A stretch of 52,250 nt of DNA from Flavobacteriales bacterium (GTDB lineage Bacteria > Bacteroidota > Bacteroidia > Flavobacteriales_D > Sanyastnellaceae). Where the stretch lies: contig PKDZ01000027.1 of the NCBI GenBank assembly GCA_002862785.1, positions 1-52,250 of the forward strand, given 5' to 3'. The notes under the pieces were generated by a model. The model was not told where the DNA came from, did not search any database, and saw nothing but the letters and a program-made list of their open reading frames with translations. The position numbers and the translations under genes were made by a program. How positions within the stretch are numbered: the stretch's first letter is position 1; every line of letters begins with the position of its first letter. Positions 27,342 to 36,226 of the stretch are shown piece by piece.

Positions 27342-27348
27342 CAAATTA
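27342..27348 (-). promoter_or_regulatory. Candidate -7 box TAATTTG of the GNAT gene
   Basis: The minus strand reads TAATTTG, CCCGC, then ATG. As at the symporter, the box has one base fewer than TAnnTTTG. It lies back to back with the ABC-F box, 15 bases away. Confidence 0.35.
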
Positions 27349-27363
27349 GCGCCTCTCGGCCTC

Positions 27364-27371
27364 TACTTTTG
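27364..27371 (+). promoter_or_regulatory. -7 promoter box TACTTTTG of the ABC-F gene, 4 nt from the ATG
   Basis: TACTTTTG is an exact TAnnTTTG match, followed by CGCC and the ATG at 27376. Transcription is predicted to begin at or next to the start codon. Confidence 0.6.
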
Positions 27372-27375
27372 CGCC

Positions 27376-29271
27376 ATGGCAGGCGGGAACGTGCTTTCTG
27401 TGGAAGGGTTGACCAAGCGGTTCGGCGAACGGCTCATCTTCGAGGACCTGCATTTCGGCCTCGACCAGGGCCAGAAGTCGGCGCTCGTGGCCCGGAACGG
27501 CACGGGCAAGAGCACCCTGATGAAGGTCCTCCTTGGCATCGAGGGTGCCGACGGGGGAACGGTCACCTTCAACGGCCAAGCCCGGGTGGCTCACCTCGCC
27601 CAGGACCACGGCCTCGACCTCGACCGCACCATCCTCGCCAACCTCTTCGAGGCCGACAACGACGCCATGCGCGCCATCCGGCAGTACGAGGAGGCCACAA
27701 AGCGCGACGACACCGAAGCCCTTCAAGCGGCCTACGACGCCATGGACCGGGCCGACGCTTGGAGCTACGAGGCGCAGGCCAAGGAGATCCTCGGCAAACT
27801 GGGCCTGCACGACACGGACCGGTTCGTCGACGAGTTGAGCGGCGGCGAAAAGCGCCGGGTGGCCCTAGCCAAATGCCTCATCGAACAGCCGGACCTTCTC
27901 TTGCTCGACGAGCCCACCAATCATCTCGACCTCGGCATGATCGAGTGGCTGGAGGGGTTCCTCGCCCGGACGAAGACCACCCTGCTTATGATCACCCACG
28001 ACCGGTTCTTCCTCGAAGTCGTGTGCGACACCATTTTTGAGCTGGATGGATTCGGATTGCACAAATACCCGGGCAATTGGAGCGATTTCCTCGAGATGAA
28101 ATCCGAGCGCTCAAGCAATGAACATGCCCAGCGTGACCGGGCCCGGTCCATCATGCGGCGGGAGCTCGAATGGGTTCGCGCCACCCCCCAAGCCCGCACC
28201 GGAAAGAGCAAATCCCGCCTCGACGCCTTCAAAGACCTCAAGGCCCGCGCCAACGTGCGGCTAGAGGAGGACGACGTCCGACTGGAACTCGATCCCGCCC
28301 GCCTCGGCGGCAAAATCCTGGAATTGCACCGCGTGCGGAAGGCCTATGGTGAACGTGTCATTCTCGACGGATGGACGTACCACTTCAAACCGGGCGAACG
28401 TGTGGGCCTCGTTGGGGACAACGGAGCCGGAAAAAGCACCCTCATCCGCCTCATCACAGGGGAAGACACGCCCGACGGTGGCAAAGTCGTCATCGGGGAC
28501 ACCGTCGTCTTCGGTCACTTCAGCCAGGAACCCCCGGTGTTTGACGAGGGCATGAAGGTGATAGAAGCCCTCTACGAGATCGCCGAGTTCATGCCCCTCA
28601 AAAAGGGCAAGAAGCTGTCTGCAGGGCAACTGTTGGAGCGCTTTCTGTTTCCGAGGAGCCGGCACCATGACTTCATCCACAAGCTGAGCGGAGGCGAACG
28701 CAAACGACTGCACTTGCTGCGCGTGCTGATGGCCAACCCGAACTTCCTCGTCTTTGACGAGCCCACCAACGACCTCGACGTCTTCACACTGGGCATCCTC
28801 GAGGAATTCCTGCTGGACTTCACCGGCTGTCTGCTACTGGTCAGCCACGACCGCTATTTCATGGACAAGCTCGTGGATCACGTCTTCGTCCTCGACGGCG
28901 CCGGCGGCGTGCGGGACTTTCCCGGCAACTACACCCAGTACCGCACGGCGGCCGATGCCGAAGACAAGGCGGCGGTGTCCCACCGCGCGGCCGAAGCCAA
29001 AGCCGCGGCGGCCCGCGCAGCGGAGGAAGGCCCCGCCGCTCCCAAGGGCGACTATAGCCAGCGACTCAGCTACAACGAAAAGCGGGAGTACGAGGGGTTG
29101 GAGGACGTCATCGCCGGGCTCGAGGCCCGCAAGGCCGAATTGGAGACGGCCATGGGCGCATCGGACATCGACCACGAGAAACTGACGGAACTGGCCACGG
29201 AACTGGGCACGGTCACAGCCGACATCGAAGCCAAAACCGAACGATGGATCGAGCTGGACGAACGAGCCTAG
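27376..29271 (+). CDS. ABC-F family ATPase, Uup-like
   Basis: The 631-residue protein has two ATP-binding domains and no membrane segment, the ABC-F arrangement. Domain 1 has ARNGTGKSTLMK, LSGGEKRRVALAKCL and LLLDEPTNHLD. Domain 2 has GDNGAGKSTLIR, LSGGERKRLHLLRVL and FDEPTNDLD. Between them is the helical linker containing RRELEWVRATPQARTGKSKS, typical of Uup. The last 90 residues form a coiled coil (SYNEKREYEGLEDVIAGLEA), also a Uup feature. ABC-F proteins act at the ribosome E site or, for Uup, in DNA or ribosome quality control. The start is the ATG right after the promoter-like box; in-frame sequence upstream belongs to the GNAT region. Confidence 0.9.
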   Translation: MAGGNVLSVEGLTKRFGERLIFEDLHFGLDQGQKSALVARNGTGKSTLMKVLLGIEGADGGTVTFNGQARVAHLAQDHGLDLDRTILANLFEADNDAMRAIRQYEEATKRDDTEALQAAYDAMDRADAWSYEAQAKEILGKLGLHDTDRFVDELSGGEKRRVALAKCLIEQPDLLLLDEPTNHLDLGMIEWLEGFLARTKTTLLMITHDRFFLEVVCDTIFELDGFGLHKYPGNWSDFLEMKSERSSNEHAQRDRARSIMRRELEWVRATPQARTGKSKSRLDAFKDLKARANVRLEEDDVRLELDPARLGGKILELHRVRKAYGERVILDGWTYHFKPGERVGLVGDNGAGKSTLIRLITGEDTPDGGKVVIGDTVVFGHFSQEPPVFDEGMKVIEALYEIAEFMPLKKGKKLSAGQLLERFLFPRSRHHDFIHKLSGGERKRLHLLRVLMANPNFLVFDEPTNDLDVFTLGILEEFLLDFTGCLLLVSHDRYFMDKLVDHVFVLDGAGGVRDFPGNYTQYRTAADAEDKAAVSHRAAEAKAAAARAAEEGPAAPKGDYSQRLSYNEKREYEGLEDVIAGLEARKAELETAMGASDIDHEKLTELATELGTVTADIEAKTERWIELDERA

Positions 29272-29286
29272 GTCCTGCCCCTCAGC

Positions 29287-30369
29287 TTATTGCTGGTCGA
29301 AATCCACCACGAATCGCGACGATCCCGGCTTGGGCTTGGTCTGACAGGTGAGCACAAACCCTTGCTCCACCTCTCCGGGCTCGAGGGCATAGTTGACCTC
29401 CATCTCCCCCTCCCCTTCCGTGACGAGGGCCCGACAAGTACAACAGACCCCTCCGCAACAGCTGTAGGGCAAGTCCAGACCGGCATCCAACCCCGTGTCT
29501 AGGATGCTCTTGCTGCCGTCATAGTCCAGCTTGTGAGTGGACCCGTCAATGATGACAAAGACTTCCTGACCAGCATCCACCTCCACCGGAGCGACGTCTG
29601 TTCCGGAATCCGCCGAGGCCTTGGCCGTCGGGGACGTGAAGAGCTCGAAATGGATGTTGGCTTCCGGGACGCCCGCCGCCGCCATCCGCTCCCGAACAGC
29701 GTGGATCATCGGCTCCGGACCACAGGAAAACACCTCATCGATGGCCGCACCGCCCAGCAGGGAGGCCACGACGGCATCCACCTTGTCGGCATCCATTCGG
29801 CCGGCATACAGCGGCGTATCGACCGGTTCACGGGTGAAGAAGTGGAAGAGGCGCAACCGATCGAGAAAACGGTCCTTGAGGTCGTCGAGCTCGGATTTGA
29901 AGATGACGCTTGCCTGGTCCTTATTGGTGTACAGCAAGGTGAATCGGCTCTGCGGCTCGGTGGCCATCACCGTCTTGATGTGGGACAGGATGGGCGTGAT
30001 GCCGGAGCCCGCGGCAAACGCCACATAGTGCTTGCTCTGTCCAGCGTCCAATTCCGTGTAGAATCGACCATTGGGCGGCATGGTCTTCAACGTATCGCCA
30101 GCCTTGAGCTCGCCATTGGCCCACGTACTGAAGCGGCCTTCCGGCACCCGCTTGACCGCCACCCTCAGCTCCTCGCCGACGCCGGCACAGATGCTGTAGC
30201 TGCGGCGAACCGCTTCACCCTGAATCTCCTGATCGAACGTCAAATATTGACCCTGCTTGAAGGCGAAGGCCTCCGTCAGGTCGGCGGGCACATCGAGGAC
30301 GATGGACACGCAATCGGCAGTCTCGCGGCGCACTTCGGCCACGCGCAAATCATGGAAACGGTCAGACAT
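29287..30369 (-). CDS. paaE: Phenylacetyl-CoA epoxidase reductase subunit PaaE
   Basis: The ATG at 30369 gives 360 residues. The N-terminal ferredoxin-reductase half has RSYSICA for flavin binding, [14 protein letters not shown] for the nucleotide and FSCGPEPMI near the end. The C-terminal plant-type ferredoxin domain has the cysteine cluster [15 protein letters not shown] and the distant fourth cysteine in VLTCQTKP. PaaE passes electrons from NADPH through FAD and a 2Fe-2S centre to the PaaA diiron site. It is transcribed away from paaABCD with 94 bases between the start codons. Confidence 0.93.
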   Translation of the reverse strand: MSDRFHDLRVAEVRRETADCVSIVLDVPADLTEAFAFKQGQYLTFDQEIQGEAVRRSYSICAGVGEELRVAVKRVPEGRFSTWANGELKAGDTLKTMPPNGRFYTELDAGQSKHYVAFAAGSGITPILSHIKTVMATEPQSRFTLLYTNKDQASVIFKSELDDLKDRFLDRLRLFHFFTREPVDTPLYAGRMDADKVDAVVASLLGGAAIDEVFSCGPEPMIHAVRERMAAAGVPEANIHFELFTSPTAKASADSGTDVAPVEVDAGQEVFVIIDGSTHKLDYDGSKSILDTGLDAGLDLPYSCCGGVCCTCRALVTEGEGEMEVNYALEPGEVEQGFVLTCQTKPKPGSSRFVVDFDQQ

Positions 30370-30375
30370 AGGGTG

Positions 30376-30383
30376 CGAATCTC
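30376..30383 (-). promoter_or_regulatory. Candidate -7 box GAGATTCG of paaE
   Basis: The minus strand reads GAGATTCG, CACCCT, then the paaE ATG. It differs from TAnnTTYG at the first base only. Confidence 0.3.
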
Positions 30384-30449
30384 GGAATGAATGGGCTTGG
30401 GTGGAGAACCCCTTCCACACCCCATCGGTTCTCTCCGTCCACACCGACG

Positions 30450-30457
30450 TATTTTTG
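30450..30457 (+). promoter_or_regulatory. -7 promoter box TATTTTTG of the paaABCD operon, 6 nt from the ATG
   Basis: TATTTTTG is an exact TAnnTTTG match, followed by GGGAGC and the paaA ATG at 30464. The GGGGAG run could also act as a weak ribosome-binding site if transcription starts earlier, so two readings are possible. Confidence 0.55.
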
Positions 30458-30463
30458 GGGAGC

Positions 30464-31417
30464 ATGGAAATGGACCTGTTGCAGCGATTCGAGGCTTACA
30501 TCGCCTCGGACAAGAAAATCGAGCCGAAGGATTGGATGCCCGACGCGTATCGGAAAACGTTGATTCGTCAAATCAGCCAACACGCGCATTCCGAGATTGT
30601 CGGCATGCTGCCAGAGGGCAATTGGATCAGCCGCGCACCCAGCCTGAAGCGCAAGGCCATCCTGATGGCCAAAGTCCAAGATGAGGCGGGCCACGGACTC
30701 TACCTCTACAGCGCGTGCGAAACGCTGGGCGTGCAACGGGATGACACCATCGCCGACCTCCACAGCGGCAAGGCGAAATACAGCAGCATCTTCAACTATC
30801 CCACCCTGAACTGGGCGGACATCGGCGCCATTGGCTGGCTGGTGGACGGTGCAGCCATCATGAATCAGGTGCCGCTGTGCAAGTGCAGCTACGGGCCCTA
30901 CGCCCGGGCCATGGTCCGCGTGTGCAAAGAGGAGAGCTTCCACCAACGCCAAGGCTTCCAGATCATGATGACGATGGCCGGCGGCACCGAGGACCAGAAG
31001 GCCATGGCGCAGGATGCGCTCAACCGCTGGTGGTGGCCGTCCCTGATGATGTTTGGTCCGCCGGACGACGACAGCCCCAACAGCGCTCAGTCCATGGCGT
31101 GGAACATCAAGCGGTTCTCCAACGATGAACTCCGCGAGAAGTTCGTCGACCTCACCGTCCCGCAGGCGGACCTGCTCGGACTGACCATCCCGGACCCCGA
31201 CCTGAAATGGAACGAGGAGACCGGGCATTACGAGTTCGGTGAAATCGACTGGTCCGAATTCAAGCGCGTGGTTTCCGGCCACGGCCCGTGCAACAAGGAG
31301 CGCATCGAGACACGCCGAACCGCCTGGGACAACGGAGAATGGGTCCGGGACGCCGCCAATGCCCACGCGGAAAAGCGCGCCGCCCGCCGCGCTGCGGCCG
31401 ACACCGCCGCCGCCTAA
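30464..31417 (+). CDS. paaA: Phenylacetyl-CoA epoxidase catalytic subunit PaaA
   Basis: The ATG at 30464 gives 317 residues. The ferritin-like helices carry the diiron ligands: a glutamate in the [15 protein letters not shown] region, [17 protein letters not shown] (ExxH) and [17 protein letters not shown] (second ExxH). The phrases [19 protein letters not shown] and [17 protein letters not shown] are hallmarks of PaaA. The enzyme inserts one oxygen atom into the ring of phenylacetyl-CoA. The C-terminal tail is Ala/Arg-rich. The gene heads paaABCD, with paaE diverging upstream. Confidence 0.96.
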   Translation: MEMDLLQRFEAYIASDKKIEPKDWMPDAYRKTLIRQISQHAHSEIVGMLPEGNWISRAPSLKRKAILMAKVQDEAGHGLYLYSACETLGVQRDDTIADLHSGKAKYSSIFNYPTLNWADIGAIGWLVDGAAIMNQVPLCKCSYGPYARAMVRVCKEESFHQRQGFQIMMTMAGGTEDQKAMAQDALNRWWWPSLMMFGPPDDDSPNSAQSMAWNIKRFSNDELREKFVDLTVPQADLLGLTIPDPDLKWNEETGHYEFGEIDWSEFKRVVSGHGPCNKERIETRRTAWDNGEWVRDAANAHAEKRAARRAAADTAAA

Positions 31418-31427
31418 CCCCGAGCCC

Positions 31428-31715
31428 GTGGACAAGAAGAACTGGCCCCTCTGGGAAATCTTCATCCGCAGCCGTCAGGGTCTATCCCACCGCCACGTGG
31501 GCAGCCTGCACGCGGCCGATGCGGAGATGGCCGTGGAGAACGCCCGCGACGTCTACACCCGCCGTCAGGAAGGCGCGAGCATCTGGGTGGTGCCCGCCAA
31601 TGCCATCACCGCCTCCTCACCCGACGAGAAGGATGTGCTTTTTGACCCGGCCGACGACAAGGTGTACCGCCACCCGACCTTCTACGACCTCCCCGACGAA
31701 GTCAAGCACATGTGA
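31428..31715 (+). CDS. paaB: Phenylacetyl-CoA epoxidase subunit PaaB
   Basis: This 95-residue protein begins at a GTG (31428) directly before KKNWPLWEIFIRSRQGLSH, which is where PaaB proteins start. LHAADAEMAVENARDVYTRR and the C-terminal DDKVYRHPTFYDLPDEVKHM complete the match. In the family, PaaB is a small structural subunit that bridges the PaaA-PaaC complex. A longer in-frame version would overlap paaA and lacks support. No Shine-Dalgarno sequence is evident before the GTG. Confidence 0.92.
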   Translation: MDKKNWPLWEIFIRSRQGLSHRHVGSLHAADAEMAVENARDVYTRRQEGASIWVVPANAITASSPDEKDVLFDPADDKVYRHPTFYDLPDEVKHM

Positions 31716-31719
31716 TCCG

Positions 31720-32469
31720 GTGGACGCGCGATTCGATTACCTCCTCCGCCTCGGCGACGACGCCCTCATCCTCGGCCAGCAACTCGGCCTGTGGACAGGC
31801 CACGGTCCGGCCCTCGAAGAGGACATCGCCCTGACCAACATCGGACTCGACCAGATTGGCCAGGCCCGCGCTTGGTTGACCCTCGCCGGCCGAATCGAAG
31901 GCCAGGGCCGCGACGAGGACCGACTCGCCTACTTCCGCGACCAGGCCGAATTCCGCAACGCGCTTCTCTGCGAACGCCCCAACGGCCACTTCGGAGACAC
32001 CATTGTCCGCCAGTTCCTTTTTGACACCTACGCCGTCGGCCTGCATGAAGGCCTGAGCCGCTCGAGCGACCCCGAGATCGCCGCCATTGCCCGCAAGAGT
32101 GCCAAGGAAAGCGCTTACCACTTGCGCCACAGCCGGGCCTGGATGGTCCGCCTCGGCGACGGCACGGAAGAGAGCCACGCCAAAGTCCAACAAAGCCTCG
32201 ACGACCTCCTCCCCTATGTTGGCGACCTCTTCCACTCGGACGAGGCAACCCAAAACGCAGCGGTGGAAGGATGGGGCGTCGATCCTGCCGAACTCCGCGA
32301 GGGCTGGGAAGCGCGATTCAACGAAATGCTGGACGAAAGTGGCCTGACCTGCCCGGAATCCGTTCCGGAACAGACCGGCGGGCGCGTCGGGCGCCACACT
32401 GAGCAGCTCTCCTTCCTGCTCGCGGAGATGCAGGTCCTGCCCCGCACCTACCCCGACGCCCAATGGTGA
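31720..32469 (+). CDS. paaC: Phenylacetyl-CoA epoxidase subunit PaaC
   Basis: The GTG at 31720 lies four bases after the paaB stop and gives 249 residues starting MDARFDYLLRLGDDALILGQ. EEDIALTNIGLDQIGQAR and AKESAYHLRHSRAWMVRLGDG, with GDLFHSD later, are characteristic of PaaC, the non-catalytic ferritin-like partner that stabilises PaaA. The stop region overlaps paaD. Earlier in-frame codons lie in the paaB region and are not needed. Confidence 0.93.
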   Translation: MDARFDYLLRLGDDALILGQQLGLWTGHGPALEEDIALTNIGLDQIGQARAWLTLAGRIEGQGRDEDRLAYFRDQAEFRNALLCERPNGHFGDTIVRQFLFDTYAVGLHEGLSRSSDPEIAAIARKSAKESAYHLRHSRAWMVRLGDGTEESHAKVQQSLDDLLPYVGDLFHSDEATQNAAVEGWGVDPAELREGWEARFNEMLDESGLTCPESVPEQTGGRVGRHTEQLSFLLAEMQVLPRTYPDAQW

Positions 32470-32960
32470 TGCGCAGTCCGGACGACTGGCTGGCCATCCT
32501 CGAGACCGTTCCCGACCCGGAAATTCCTGTCCTCAACGTGGTCGAAATGGGCATCGTGCGCGGGGTCGATTGCACCGAAGGTGGGCTCACCGTCCGCATC
32601 ACCCCCACCTACATGGGCTGTCCGGCCATGGACGCCATCGCGGACGACATCCGGACCACCCTCGGCCCCTTTGCTCGGGAAGAATCCCGAAGCCTCACCG
32701 TGGAACTCGTTTATTCGCCAGCCTGGACCACCGACTGGCTGGACGACAAGGCCCAGGCCAAGCTGGAAGCCTACGGCATCGCCCCACCCGGTAAGACCTC
32801 GGACAAGCGCGCCCTCAATGGCGAAGCCCCCGATATCCGATGCCCCAAATGCAAAAGCACCGAAACGGAATTGGTCAGTCTGTTTGGCTCCACCGCCTGC
32901 AAAGCCCACTACACGTGCGGATCCTGCGGTGAGCCATTCGACCACTTCAAGTGCATCTGA
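32463..32960 (+). CDS. paaD: PaaD, iron-sulfur/metal maturation factor of the epoxidase
   Basis: The product of up to 165 residues has an N-terminal MIP18-like domain (DPEIPVLNVVEMGIVRGV, PTYMGCPAMDAI with its conserved cysteine) and a C-terminal zinc ribbon with two CxxC pairs (CPKCKS and CGSCGEPFDHFKC). PaaD is required for assembly of the epoxidase, probably for the cluster in PaaE. The start may be 32463 or, more in keeping with the TGATG junctions in this window, the ATG at 32469. It ends the paa operon; the following 58 bases show no clear terminator. Confidence 0.9.
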   Translation: MVMRSPDDWLAILETVPDPEIPVLNVVEMGIVRGVDCTEGGLTVRITPTYMGCPAMDAIADDIRTTLGPFAREESRSLTVELVYSPAWTTDWLDDKAQAKLEAYGIAPPGKTSDKRALNGEAPDIRCPKCKSTETELVSLFGSTACKAHYTCGSCGEPFDHFKCI

Positions 32961-33018
32961 CACCCAATATACTGACTATCATCACCTTAAACCCTTCGCG
33001 TGCCGGTAGCGTGACGAA

Positions 33019-33477
33019 GTGGAAAACTTTGACACATGGCCAGCCCTGCTGACCCGCGTCCCATCGGCCCAATGGGGCACAGCAGAAAATCTCAGAACCT
33101 CGGTCTACAGGAATGGCGACTCAACTCGATCCAATTTGAATAATCAAGAATGGGGCGTCTATCTAGATGGCTCTATGATTTATGGCGAGGGCCAAAGCTT
33201 CTGTGAAAGTTTTGCCCCATCATTCGATGCTTGCAACGAGCCTTTGTCCCTGGTGGAATATGGCCGTTTATACAATTGGTTTGAGATGAATGATGATCGT
33301 GGCTTGTGTGCTCAAGGCTGGCATATTCCATCTGATGATGAATGGAAAGAGCTTGAACTAGAGATTGGCATGAATATCGATGAGGTTCAGATTTGCCCCG
33401 AGCCCAATCCCATTGTCTTCATCGATCTCAACCAAAAAGCCATTTTGCCAATTTGCTCAGTTGAACACCATGAGTGA
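33019..33477 (+). pseudogene. FISUMP-domain fragment in AT-richer accessory patch
   Basis: The 152-codon frame contains the core of a Fibrobacter succinogenes major paralogous (FISUMP) domain: GTAENLRTSVYRNG, then EYGRLYNWFEM and GLCAQGWHIPSDDEWKELEL. Full-length FISUMP proteins are secreted, have a signal peptide and continue well past the DDEW motif. Here both the signal peptide and the C-terminal half are missing, and the frame starts only at a weak GTG. The sequence is markedly richer in A and T than its neighbours. I read it as a decayed or transferred remnant; a short functional protein cannot be excluded. Confidence 0.5.
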
Positions 33478-33691
33478 TTCCTGACTCCGCGCTGTAACCA
33501 CCAGACACAGAAGCGTGGAAAGGACCAGAAGGTCCCGAGCACGGAGAGGCGCAAGGTGGAACACGGCACTAAAAAAAGTTAGGCGTTTGCGCCATCATTC
33601 TTGTCCCATTCAGGCTACACATAGTAGCGTTCTGACGAGTTTACATACGCTTATATGGAGTTGTGTCTCCAAATCGACTGAGCCACGCGAT
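33478..33691. other. Non-coding AT-richer stretch after the FISUMP fragment
   Basis: No convincing gene is visible here. It includes an A-run followed by GTTAGGCGTTTGCGCC (about 33575-33595), in which GGCG and CGCC can form a four-base hairpin, and it leads into the stop of the exporter gene on the other strand. It shares the low-GC character of the fragment upstream. Confidence 0.4.
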
Positions 33692-35458
33692 TCAGGCGTC
33701 GAATTGGAGCTCGAAGAGCCTGTGGTACGCCCCCTTGGCAGCGAGCAATTCGTCGTGGGTGCCTTGCTCCACCACCTCGCCGGCGTCGAGGCAGAGAATG
33801 CGGTCCGCGTCGCGAATGGTGGAGAGGCGATGGGCGACGAGGACGCTGGTGCGGCCTTGGGTCAGGCGCTCGGTGGCTGCCTGAATGAGCTGTTCGCTCT
33901 CCGGGTCAATGCTACTGGTGGCCTCATCGAGAATGAGGATGCCCGGCTGTTGAGCGTAGGCGCGGACGAAGGCGATGAGCTGCCGCTGGCCCGTGCTGAG
34001 CATCACGCCCCTCTCCTTCACGTCATAGGCCAAGCCGCCCGGAAGTTGGTCCACAAGGTCCCGGACGCCGACCGCGTCCACCGCCTCCTCCACCCTCTCA
34101 TGGGGGATGTTGGGGTCGTACAGCGTGATGTTGTCCTTCAGTGAACCGGTGAAGAGGAAGACGTCCTGGAGAACCACCCCGATGGAGGCCCGGAGTCGAT
34201 CGAGCGGGATGGTGCGGATGTCGTCGCCATCGATGGTGATGCGGCCTTTTTGGAATTCATAGAGGCGGCTCAGGAGGTTGATGATGCTCGATTTTCCAGC
34301 ACCGGTGGCCCCGACAAAGGCCACCCGTTGGCCAGCCTGCACCTCGAAGCTTACCCCCTTGAGTACCCAATCCTCATCGGTGTAGGCGAACCAGACGTCC
34401 TCGAACACAATGTGGCCCTTCAACGGTTCGGAATTGGAGGGCGCCGAAGCGCCGGATGGCTCTGGCATCCGCTCATCGAGATCGAGCAAGTGGAAGACCC
34501 GGTTGGCGTTGACGATGCCCATTTGCAGCACGTTGAACCGGTCCGCAAGCTGACGGATCGGGCGGTACAGCATGAAGACGTACAGGATAAATTGCAGGAC
34601 GACACCGAGGGTCAGATCCCCATTGGCCACCCCATCCACCCCGAGCCAGAGCAGCAGGGCAACGCTCGTGGCCGAGAGCATCTCCACCACCGGAAAGAAG
34701 ATGGAGAAGGCCCAGATGGAGCGGATGTTGGCCGCGCGGTGGGCCGCGTTGTGCACCGCGAACTTCTCCCGTTCAGCGGCCTCCCGGCCGAAGGCCTGGA
34801 TGATGTTCATGCCCGTGACGTGCTCCTGCACGAAGACGTTGATGCGCGCCACCTCATTGCGGACGCTGACGAACGCCGTTTTGATGGCCTTCTGGAAGAT
34901 GCGGGTGGCCACGAGGAGAACCGGAATGGGCAGAAGGACGATGATCGTCAAAACCGGGTCAATCCAGAGCATGGCGCCGATTACGACGACCAGCCGAAGG
35001 ATGTCGCCGACCGCATTGAGGAGACCGTTGGAGAAGACGTCCGCGATGCCGTCAATGTCACTGATGTGGCGCGTGACCAATTGCCCCACGGGCGTCTGGT
35101 CGAAGTACTTGAGGCGGAAGCGCGTTACGTGGCGGAACAGGGCGGCGCGCAGGTCGAGCGTCACGCTCTGGGCCACCCAGTTGGCCCAATAGGTCTGCCA
35201 GAACTGCAGCAGGGCCTCGACCACGATGAGGCCGACCACCATCAGGAAAATGCGCAGCAGGCCGGGCCCATCGCCGACAGCAATGTGGTCGTCCAGGGCC
35301 ACCCGGATCAGGTAGGGCCGCACCCAGCTCAGGCCGGCGAGCAGGACCACGAGAACACCTGTCCACAGGAAGCGCCGGCGGTACGGGGCGACCTGCTTCA
35401 AGATGCGACGGAGGACCTTGCCATCGAAGATCTTGCCTTTGGTTTCTGGGGCGCTCAC
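33692..35458 (-). CDS. ABC transporter, fused membrane and ATPase domains (MsbA-like)
   Basis: A GTG at 35458 overlapping the truA stop (GTGA) gives 588 residues beginning SAPETKGKIFDGKVLRRIL, like other Bacteroidota homologs; an ATG further upstream would sit inside truA. Six membrane helices (about 30-310) include RFRLKYFDQTPVGQLVTR, the coupling-helix region. The ATPase domain has Walker A FVGATGAGKSSIINLL, the Q-loop VLQDVFLF and Walker B ILILDEATSSID. The signature is LSTGQRQL rather than LSGGQRQ. It probably exports a lipid or drug-like molecule as a dimer. Confidence 0.87.
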   Translation of the reverse strand: MSAPETKGKIFDGKVLRRILKQVAPYRRRFLWTGVLVVLLAGLSWVRPYLIRVALDDHIAVGDGPGLLRIFLMVVGLIVVEALLQFWQTYWANWVAQSVTLDLRAALFRHVTRFRLKYFDQTPVGQLVTRHISDIDGIADVFSNGLLNAVGDILRLVVVIGAMLWIDPVLTIIVLLPIPVLLVATRIFQKAIKTAFVSVRNEVARINVFVQEHVTGMNIIQAFGREAAEREKFAVHNAAHRAANIRSIWAFSIFFPVVEMLSATSVALLLWLGVDGVANGDLTLGVVLQFILYVFMLYRPIRQLADRFNVLQMGIVNANRVFHLLDLDERMPEPSGASAPSNSEPLKGHIVFEDVWFAYTDEDWVLKGVSFEVQAGQRVAFVGATGAGKSSIINLLSRLYEFQKGRITIDGDDIRTIPLDRLRASIGVVLQDVFLFTGSLKDNITLYDPNIPHERVEEAVDAVGVRDLVDQLPGGLAYDVKERGVMLSTGQRQLIAFVRAYAQQPGILILDEATSSIDPESEQLIQAATERLTQGRTSVLVAHRLSTIRDADRILCLDAGEVVEQGTHDELLAAKGAYHRLFELQFDA

Positions 35459-36216
35459 GCGAGGAAGGGGTAATCGACCCTCGAAAGGTACAGGCCGCAC
35501 GCCGGCGCGGAGGTCCCGGCCCGGCTGCGGTCCTTGGAGGCGATGACCTCCGCCATGGCCTCAGGCGCCATCCGGCCCTTGCCGATGTCGAGCAAGGTCC
35601 CAACGATGGCGCGCACCATGTTCCGAAGGAAGCGGTCCGCCGTGATGTCGAAGCGGAGACGGTGGGGTTCGGTCCGCGTCCACTGGGCATGGCGCACGTC
35701 GCAAATCGTGGTCTTTTGGCCACCCCCCGTCTTCTGGAAGGCATCGAATTCGCCGTGGAACACCAGCATGGAGGCCGCGGCGTTCATCGCCTCGAGGTCC
35801 AAATCCTCATAGATGCGCGCACTGCGGCCATCAAGGAAGGGGTCCTTTCCCGTGTGGACCCAATAGGTGTAAGCCCGCTCGGCTGCACTGAACCGCGCAT
35901 GGTTCTGCTCACCCACCTCGAAGATGCGGCGCACCCCAATGTCCGGTGGCAACATGCCGTTGAGCTTCCAGCAGGCCTGCTCCCAATTGGCGAAGCGGGA
36001 GCCGAACTCCCCCTCCCACTCGAAATGCGCGTAGAACGCCGAGGCGTGTACGCCCGTATCTGTCCGGCCGCAGCCGATGACTGTGGTGTCCAATCCGAGG
36101 AGGCTGGACAGCTTCTCCTCGAGCACCTGTTGGACGGAAATCGATTCCGGCTGGCGCTGCCAGCCATGGTAGGCCGTGCCGTCGTAGCTCAGGTCAAGGA
36201 AGCAACGAACGGCCAC
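35455..36216 (-). CDS. truA: tRNA pseudouridine(38-40) synthase TruA
   Basis: This 253-residue protein carries LDLSYDGTAYHGWQRQP, the active-site aspartate 53 in GCGRTDTGVHASAFYAHF, and the C-terminal FLRNMVRAIVGTLLDIGKGR, all diagnostic of TruA. It isomerises uridines 38-40 in the anticodon arm of tRNAs. It starts 10 bases downstream of the alpha-oxoamine synthase gene and overlaps the exporter gene by 4 bases. Confidence 0.95.
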   Translation of the reverse strand: MAVRCFLDLSYDGTAYHGWQRQPESISVQQVLEEKLSSLLGLDTTVIGCGRTDTGVHASAFYAHFEWEGEFGSRFANWEQACWKLNGMLPPDIGVRRIFEVGEQNHARFSAAERAYTYWVHTGKDPFLDGRSARIYEDLDLEAMNAAASMLVFHGEFDAFQKTGGGQKTTICDVRHAQWTRTEPHRLRFDITADRFLRNMVRAIVGTLLDIGKGRMAPEAMAEVIASKDRSRAGTSAPACGLYLSRVDYPFLA

Positions 36217-36226
36217 GGTCGGTGGA

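Noticed and set aside
33575-33600. GTTAGGC, which fits the integron attC core GTTRRRY, followed by GCGTTTGCGCC
   Set aside because: No matching RYYYAAC partner at attC distance and no integrase or further cassettes were seen. The seven-base pattern occurs by chance about once per kilobase.
35458-35500. Longer exporter protein starting at an ATG inside truA
   Set aside because: The added residues do not resemble exporter N-termini, and a GTG in a standard GTGA overlap lies exactly where homologs begin.
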